A stretch of DNA of 64,000 nt. It comes from Bacteroidales bacterium. Its GTDB lineage: Bacteria > Bacteroidota > Bacteroidia > Bacteroidales > UBA932. Position numbers and translations under genes: made by a program. How positions within the stretch are numbered: the first letter of the stretch is position 1; every line of letters begins with the position of its first letter. The stretch lies in NCBI GenBank assembly GCA_021371955.1, contig JAJFVD010000002.1, forward strand, positions 35,499-99,498, given 5' to 3'. Below the pieces are notes generated by a model. The model had not been told where the DNA came from and searched no databases. It saw only the letters and a list, made by a program, of their open reading frames with translations. Shown here piece by piece: positions 59,669 to 64,000 of the stretch.

Positions 59669-60314
59669 CGAGTTAAACTTCGGCTATGCGATGAACGAGT
59701 TCCTGAAAATGAACGGTTATGACCTCAAATTCGTGAATGACGGGAGGAGTGCGCTTGAGCAATACCACATTTTTCACCCGGATCTTTTGCTTTTTGATGT
59801 AAATATGCCTGAAATTGACGGATTCGAACTCGCGAAACTAATAAGGGCAACGGACAAAAACATTCCGATTATCTTTATTACCTCTATAAGCGACGACAGC
59901 AGCGTTGCGAACGGTTTTGAAATAGGCTGCAGTGACTATCTTAAAAAGCCTTTCGGCCTGAGAGAGTTGATTATTAGAGTTGAAAAATGTCTCAAAATTT
60001 CAACGAAAAACAACGATATTTTCACAATCGGAAGCATGAACTATTCTCCGGAAGACAGAAGTCTCATTCAGCAGGATGGTTCATCAATTACTCTCTCGTT
60101 CTACGAAAACAGCCTTTTACAATTCCTTTGCAACAACTACAATCAGATTTGCAAGGTTAACGACCTTGTAAATACAATTTGGGGAGACAAAGATATCGAT
60201 ACAAAAAAATCTCTTGAGGCTCTGGCGTCTCACCTGAGGAAAAAGCTTTCTGAAACCGGCGTTAATGTAGAAAACATACGCGGAGTAGGTTATAGACTCA
60301 GGAAAACGGAGTAA
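59640..60314 (+). CDS. OmpR-family response regulator
   Basis: The 224-residue protein has a receiver domain (about 1-120) with acidic pocket KILLADDELNFGYAM, phospho-acceptor Asp in LLLFDVNMPEIDGFELAKL and Lys in DYLKKPFGLRELIIRV, then a winged-helix DNA-binding domain (about 130-222; TLSFYENSLLQFLCNNYNQI and RGVGYRLRK). It partners with the overlapping kinase. Targets are not visible; the adjacent exporter cassette is a reasonable candidate. Confidence 0.93.
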   Translation: MAKKILLADDELNFGYAMNEFLKMNGYDLKFVNDGRSALEQYHIFHPDLLLFDVNMPEIDGFELAKLIRATDKNIPIIFITSISDDSSVANGFEIGCSDYLKKPFGLRELIIRVEKCLKISTKNNDIFTIGSMNYSPEDRSLIQQDGSSITLSFYENSLLQFLCNNYNQICKVNDLVNTIWGDKDIDTKKSLEALASHLRKKLSETGVNVENIRGVGYRLRKTE

Positions 60315-60353
60315 AGCTTTTTTTTATTAGATTTGTTCCGTAAATACAACAAC

Positions 60354-62117
60354 ATGAAAAATTTCTTAAAAATCGTGGCAGGAACCTTTGTGGGTTCGCT
60401 GCTGGCTATGGTACTTGGAACACTTATTCTTATAGGTGTAATAGGATCGATAGCATCTTTTACCGAAAGTAAAACGCCAACAGTACCCGATTCTGCAATT
60501 CTTGGAATCAGCTTCGCCTCGGCAATAACCGAACAGTCAATAGAGGATCCTTTTGCAGCGTTTAATCCTTTTGCAAACGGTTCTTCTAAATCTACCGGAA
60601 TACTGGATTTTATTCAGACAATTGACAGGGCAGCAACCGATCCTGCAATTAAGATGGTATATCTCAACCTTAATGAACTGAATGCAGGAATCAGCCATAT
60701 TGAGGAGATTCGCGCAGCTCTTGTAAGGTTCAGGGAAAGCGGCAAACCAATCATAGCGTATGCAGACAATTACTCACAGGCGGGATATTATCTTGCATCT
60801 GCCTCAGATAAAGTCTATTTAAATCCTGCAGGAACTGCAACATTAACAGGGCTTAGCCTTAGCACTCTATTCTTTAAGGATTTGCTGGACAAGGCAGGTG
60901 TAGAGGTTCAGCTCATTCGCCACGGAAAGTTTAAAGCTGCTGCCGAACAGTTCATCAGCAATAAAATGAGCGACGAAAACCGTGAACAACTTCAGGCATA
61001 CCTTGATGCCGTATGGAACACATGGATGACAGATATTTCTTCTTCAAGAAGAATGCCTGTCGAAAAGATTAACGAACTTACAAATAACCTGCAGCTTGGT
61101 ACAGCAAAACAGGCACTTGAAGCAGGCCTTGTAGACGGTCTTTTATATAAGGACGAGCTTACAGACACACTTGTTCATCTTTTTGGTGTTAAAGACGAGA
61201 AAGCACTTAAGGTAATCTCTTCTTCCGATTACTCAAAAGCTACCAAAAAGCTTAACCTGAAAGAGAAAAACAAGATCGCTGTTGTTTATGCCAATGGAGA
61301 CATTATTATGGGCAAATCGGACGAAAACATTGCATCCGACAACTTTGTTGCACTTCTTGCCAAAGTGAGGAAAGACAGCTCAATTAAAGCCGTTGTGCTC
61401 AGGGTAAACTCTCCCGGGGGATCTGCTCAGAGCTCCGAGATTATTGAAAGGGAGCTTGCACTTTTGCGTAAGGACAAACCTGTTGTAGTGAGCATGGGAG
61501 ATTATGCAGCATCTGGAGGATACTGGATTGCATCTAATGCCGATAAAATTGTCACAAACAATACTACACTTACAGGTTCTATTGGTGTGTTCAGCATGGT
61601 TCTAAATGCTCAAAAGACACTCAACAAACACTTGTCAATAAATACAGCAACCGTTAATACAAATAAGCACAGCGATATAATGTCCGGCTACAGATCTCTT
61701 GACAATGAAGAAATTGCATTTATCCAGTCTTCTGTTGAGGTAATTTATACCGACTTCGTGAATCTGGTTTCTAAAGGCAGGAACTTATCTGCTGAAAAAG
61801 TGGATTCTATTGGACAGGGCAGGATATGGTCAGGTGCAGATGCGTTGAAAATCGGTCTGGCAGATGAAAAGGGCGGCATATCGGAAGCTCTAAAAGTTGC
61901 AGCAGCAATGGGCGAGGTTGAAACATACAGAATTGTTGAATACCCAGTCATTAAATCTCAGATAGACAAAATCATTGAAACCCTTTCCGAAACTGGCGAG
62001 AGTGCAAAAGTGATTGCAAATCCTGAGATGATTCTTGAGAAAGCATACGCCAGACTCCGCAACGAATCCGGCATTAAAACATATGCCCGTCTTCCATTTA
62101 ACGTAAATATCCGGTAA
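60354..62117 (+). CDS. sppA: Signal peptide peptidase SppA, 67 kDa type
   Basis: This membrane serine protease breaks down cleaved signal peptides. The 587-residue protein has one N-terminal transmembrane helix (about 4-30) and two tandem peptidase-like halves. Catalytic Lys is in the N-terminal half (DNYSQAGYYLASASDKVYL, and IRHGKFKAAAEQF) and the nucleophilic Ser in the C-terminal half (VNSPGGSAQSSEIIERELAL, SMGDYAASGGYWIASNADKI). The ATG at 60354 is preferred to a TTG at 60333 that lies in the promoter-like TAGATTTG box (60328-60335). Confidence 0.95.
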   Translation: MKNFLKIVAGTFVGSLLAMVLGTLILIGVIGSIASFTESKTPTVPDSAILGISFASAITEQSIEDPFAAFNPFANGSSKSTGILDFIQTIDRAATDPAIKMVYLNLNELNAGISHIEEIRAALVRFRESGKPIIAYADNYSQAGYYLASASDKVYLNPAGTATLTGLSLSTLFFKDLLDKAGVEVQLIRHGKFKAAAEQFISNKMSDENREQLQAYLDAVWNTWMTDISSSRRMPVEKINELTNNLQLGTAKQALEAGLVDGLLYKDELTDTLVHLFGVKDEKALKVISSSDYSKATKKLNLKEKNKIAVVYANGDIIMGKSDENIASDNFVALLAKVRKDSSIKAVVLRVNSPGGSAQSSEIIERELALLRKDKPVVVSMGDYAASGGYWIASNADKIVTNNTTLTGSIGVFSMVLNAQKTLNKHLSINTATVNTNKHSDIMSGYRSLDNEEIAFIQSSVEVIYTDFVNLVSKGRNLSAEKVDSIGQGRIWSGADALKIGLADEKGGISEALKVAAAMGEVETYRIVEYPVIKSQIDKIIETLSETGESAKVIANPEMILEKAYARLRNESGIKTYARLPFNVNIR

Positions 62118-62127
62118 CTTCTTTCAG

Positions 62128-62320
62128 TGTGGCCCGACAGCCGGGCACCAGCATAGATAGGTATCTGTTTTTTAAATAGTTACTAAACATTTTGAGATAT
62201 AATGTCTCATAATATTTAGTAACTATTTGTATGTTAGATGACTCAGGTAGATTGTTCCTGTGTGTTACAATACTTTCGGCAATTTCCGCCGGAGGCGCAG
62301 ACCTGCGACGCAGGAGCACC
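62128..62320. repeat. Hairpin-rich intergenic region with a perfect 14-bp inverted repeat
   Basis: The sppA to membrane-protein gap contains AAATAGTTACTAAA (62174-62187) and its exact reverse complement (62215-62228), with an inner TGAGA...TCTCA (62193-62209). At the left edge GCCCG-acagc-CGGGC (62132-62146) forms a GC-rich hairpin. At the right edge CCTGCGtCGCAGG (62306-62318) is a palindrome. It looks like a small mobile repeat or a terminator assembly; no gene is present. Confidence 0.5.
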
Positions 62321-62323
62321 TAA

Positions 62324-63169
62324 TTATTTCCAATAAATAGTGCTGGCAGTATAAGTAATAATGACAGCCAATAATCCGGAAATAATCATTGAAATAAGCC
62401 TGGTCCTCTTTCTATCGCTTCTCAAAAAGAAGTAGATTCCCGAAGACAGTATCACCGTAGATATTAATGCGATAAATATCATCCAGATGGAATACATCTC
62501 ATCACATATTATCCGTACAAAGATTGGAGCTATTCCGAAAAGAGCGAACAGTATCAAAGCCGGCTCTTCCCTGATTCTTTCAATAATTTTCTTAATCGGT
62601 TCAATGACTGGCTTGAAAATAAAGCAAATGATGAGGGTAATCAGTAACGGAATCCATGCCCACAATCCCAAAACATCATCTGAAAGACCCGGAATTGAGA
62701 CCATCATCAAATACATGCTGAATAACAGGCAAAAACCTATTGCAGGGAAAGACCAGCGGGGGAAATTTTTTATCCATCCTACACCAAACAGTACAAACAT
62801 CGAAATCATAGGAGCCCAAAATAAAAATAAACTGATAAATTTGGGAGCGTTAATTCCTGAGTTGGAAAACGCCCATGCCAGACCGAATAGTCCGAAAGGA
62901 ATTGTGGCCAGCAAAGATGTGCGGGAAGAAAATGAAGTTTCCATATTCAATATTTTTAATGTGTACGTTTCAATCATTTTCATCTCATATCCGGGAAGCT
63001 GACTTAAAGATGCTTGCAGGGAATCTTCAAAAGATGCCCCCTCTGATATCTTTTGCTCAATCATGCAGCATAGATGATCGAGAAAATCTCCGAAAATCAA
63101 CCGGCTCTCAATTCTATTTTTTTTAAGACACCGCTTAACCTCTTTAACCTGTGATTTATTTAATGTCAT
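62324..63169 (-). CDS. Multispanning membrane protein paired with a PadR regulator
   Basis: The 281-residue protein has a soluble N-terminal domain (about 1-75, VKEVKRCLKKNRIESRLIFG then FLDHLCCMIEQKISEG) that resembles the permease-prefix regions found on PadR-controlled membrane proteins, and about six transmembrane helices (90-280). Function unknown. It overlaps the PadR gene by 14 bases (PadR ends at 63156), which shows translational coupling, so it is the likely target of PadR. Confidence 0.75.
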   Translation of the reverse strand: MTLNKSQVKEVKRCLKKNRIESRLIFGDFLDHLCCMIEQKISEGASFEDSLQASLSQLPGYEMKMIETYTLKILNMETSFSSRTSLLATIPFGLFGLAWAFSNSGINAPKFISLFLFWAPMISMFVLFGVGWIKNFPRWSFPAIGFCLLFSMYLMMVSIPGLSDDVLGLWAWIPLLITLIICFIFKPVIEPIKKIIERIREEPALILFALFGIAPIFVRIICDEMYSIWMIFIALISTVILSSGIYFFLRSDRKRTRLISMIISGLLAVIITYTASTIYWK

Positions 63170-63503
63170 AAACTAAAGGTTTTAAATCAAATAATTGCAC
63201 CAACATTAATATTGATTCTTTGATTTCTTCCAGTTTTGCAACAGCAGTTTGCTTGCCCGATTCGGAAAGAAGGTAATATTTCCTCTCCCTGTTCCCTATC
63301 CACTCGCTTTCAGTCACCAGAATACCATCATCCACTAATTTGTGTAGTGCCGGATATAAAGCACCTTCGGTTATGAGAATTTTTTGGGAGGATAGCTCTT
63401 TTACCTTTTGCGTAATCTGATATCCATACATTTTTCCCTCATCATTAATTAACTTTATAATCAGAGGCTTAATTGTTCCTTTTAGAATTTCTTGTGAAAA
63501 CAT
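63156..63503 (-). CDS. PadR family transcriptional regulator
   Basis: The 115-residue winged-helix protein starts MFSQEILKGTIKPLIIKLIN and has the conserved YGYQITQKVKELSSQKILIT, EGALYPALHKLVDDGILVTE and GNRERKYYLLSESGKQTAVA of PadR proteins. It should repress its own operon. The promoter -7 box (minus TATATTTG, 63542-63549) and a perfect palindrome immediately upstream fit this. Confidence 0.92.
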   Translation of the reverse strand: MFSQEILKGTIKPLIIKLINDEGKMYGYQITQKVKELSSQKILITEGALYPALHKLVDDGILVTESEWIGNRERKYYLLSESGKQTAVAKLEEIKESILMLVQLFDLKPLVYDIK

Positions 63504-63541
63504 AATTGCTGGTCTTTTAAGTTGTTATTCTAATTCTGAAA

Positions 63542-63585
63542 CAAATATAATTACTTTTCATTATACATAATAATATTATGTATAA
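63542..63585 (-). promoter_or_regulatory. padR promoter and perfect palindromic operator
   Basis: The palindrome TTATACATAATA-A-TATTATGTATAA (63561-63585) has 12-bp perfect arms. It covers the -33 zone of the promoter whose -7 box is TATATTTG on the minus strand at 63542-63549. A further half-site TTATGTATGC follows at 63590-63599. PadR dimers bind sites of this kind, so this is a strong operator candidate. Confidence 0.7.
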
Positions 63586-63640
63586 TTTTATTATGTATGC
63601 AAAAAAATACACACAACTTTCACATAACCTGATACATACT

Positions 63641-63673
63641 AAAAACAAAGAGATATAACATCTCTTTGTTTTT
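63641..63673. terminator. Bidirectional terminator-like palindrome upstream of padR
   Basis: AAAAACAAAGAGAT and ATCTCTTTGTTTTT form a perfect 14-bp stem with the loop ATAAC, with T runs on both sides. It is downstream of the DUF4402 gene's own terminator. Confidence 0.65.
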
Positions 63674-63743
63674 AGCAACTACCACATTAATAGAGAGTTA
63701 TTGGAATAGGGTTTTTAGTCCGTCTTCGGCGGCGAAACAACAA

Positions 63744-63772
63744 AATAGGCGGGCCTTGCGGGCCCGCCTATT
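63744..63772 (-). terminator. Rho-independent terminator of the DUF4402 gene
   Basis: AATAGGCGGGCC (63744-63755) and GGCCCGCCTATT (63761-63772) form a perfect 12-bp stem with loop TTGCG. Read on the minus strand it is followed by TTTTGTTGTTT. It begins 21 bases past the stop codon of the last gene. Confidence 0.9.
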
Positions 63773-63792
63773 CGTATTTTCAGAGTTATCTC

Positions 63793-64000
63793 TTAGTTAT
63801 AGTTAACTGTTACTGTGAAAGGAGTTGCAGAAGTATAAGTTCCTGCTGCCTGGCTTGCACCTACATTCAGAGTGGCACCTACTTTAAGTGTCTGTGTTCC
63901 GCCTGTAAGGGTACCTGTTCCGTCAGGGTTGCTTGTAAATGCATTTACCGACATTGTATTGCTTCCCGATGCAACTGTTGTTGGAGTGCTTGGCAATGTG
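63793..64000 (-). CDS. DUF4402 domain-containing protein, C-terminal part
   Basis: The frame enters from the right edge and ends at 63793 with TLKVGATLNVGASQAAGTYT then SATPFTVTVNYN, preceded by GTGTLTGGTQTL. This is the characteristic C-terminus of DUF4402 proteins, which are secreted beta-sandwich proteins found in pairs or tandem arrays in many Bacteroidota and Proteobacteria. About 68 residues are visible; the N-terminus is beyond the window. Function unknown, possibly surface fibres. Confidence 0.8.
   Translation of the reverse strand, partial: TLPSTPTTVASGSNTMSVNAFTSNPDGTGTLTGGTQTLKVGATLNVGASQAAGTYTSATPFTVTVNYN

Overview
The window is chromosomal DNA from a member of the Bacteroidota, most likely order Bacteroidales. 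The evidence is the TAnnTTTG promoter motifs, the SusC-like and carboxypeptidase-regulatory-domain outer-membrane receptors, a DUF4295 gene beside rpmG and rpmB, a long SecA with a C-terminal zinc motif, a DUF4199 protein, and the HYC_CC_PP and DUF4402 families. Family or genus cannot be fixed from the sequence alone.

Layout. 1-13.9 kb is housekeeping: uvrB (cut by the left edge), an N-acetylmuramoyl-L-alanine amidase, a SIMPL protein, eno, an outer-membrane barrel receptor, an M14 peptidase, a UbiA-type prenyltransferase, pheT and ftsY. 13.9-23.2 kb is an AT-rich accessory island read entirely rightwards: an MmeI/YeeA-like DNA methyltransferase, an AbiC-like membrane protein, a superfamily 2 helicase, an 88-residue protein, a GIY-YIG plus ASCH protein, then a toxin-like gene, an Xre antitoxin-like gene and a SecB-like chaperone-like gene. 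Composite inverted repeats of one family bracket the island. It sits exactly between DUF4295 and ftsY, genes that normally belong to one rpmB-rpmG-DUF4295-ftsY cluster.

23.2-49.3 kb returns to core genes: rpmB/rpmG/DUF4295, lepB, the thrS-infC-rpmI-rplT cluster (infC appears to start with AUC), a DUF4199 protein and a glycosyltransferase, bactofilin, lpdA, secA, mnmD, a glutamine cyclotransferase, pyrG, an acyl-ACP thioesterase, a steroid-reductase-like protein, mgsA, a GNAT acetyltransferase, OsmC, a Crp/Fnr regulator, initiator tRNA, hisS, an NfnAB pair, and a secreted GH9 plus polysaccharide deacetylase fusion.

49.3-64 kb holds a hypothetical secreted protein; a likely metal-handling cluster (HMA protein, TonB receptor, HYC_CC_PP protein); a complete peptide-export cassette (TolC-like, small membrane protein, very short HlyD-like adaptor, C39-peptidase ABC exporter) with an unannotated 45-residue double-glycine-leader peptide gene just upstream of the ABC gene; a divergently transcribed histidine kinase and response regulator; sppA; a PadR regulator with its membrane-protein partner and a perfect palindromic operator; and the end of a DUF4402 protein.

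The two most interesting systems are (a) the island that combines a YeeABC-like restriction system with a putative toxin-antitoxin-chaperone module, and (b) the double-glycine peptide/C39 exporter/two-component cluster, which could be a bacteriocin or a peptide-signalling circuit. All functional statements come from reading motifs by eye; no database search was run.
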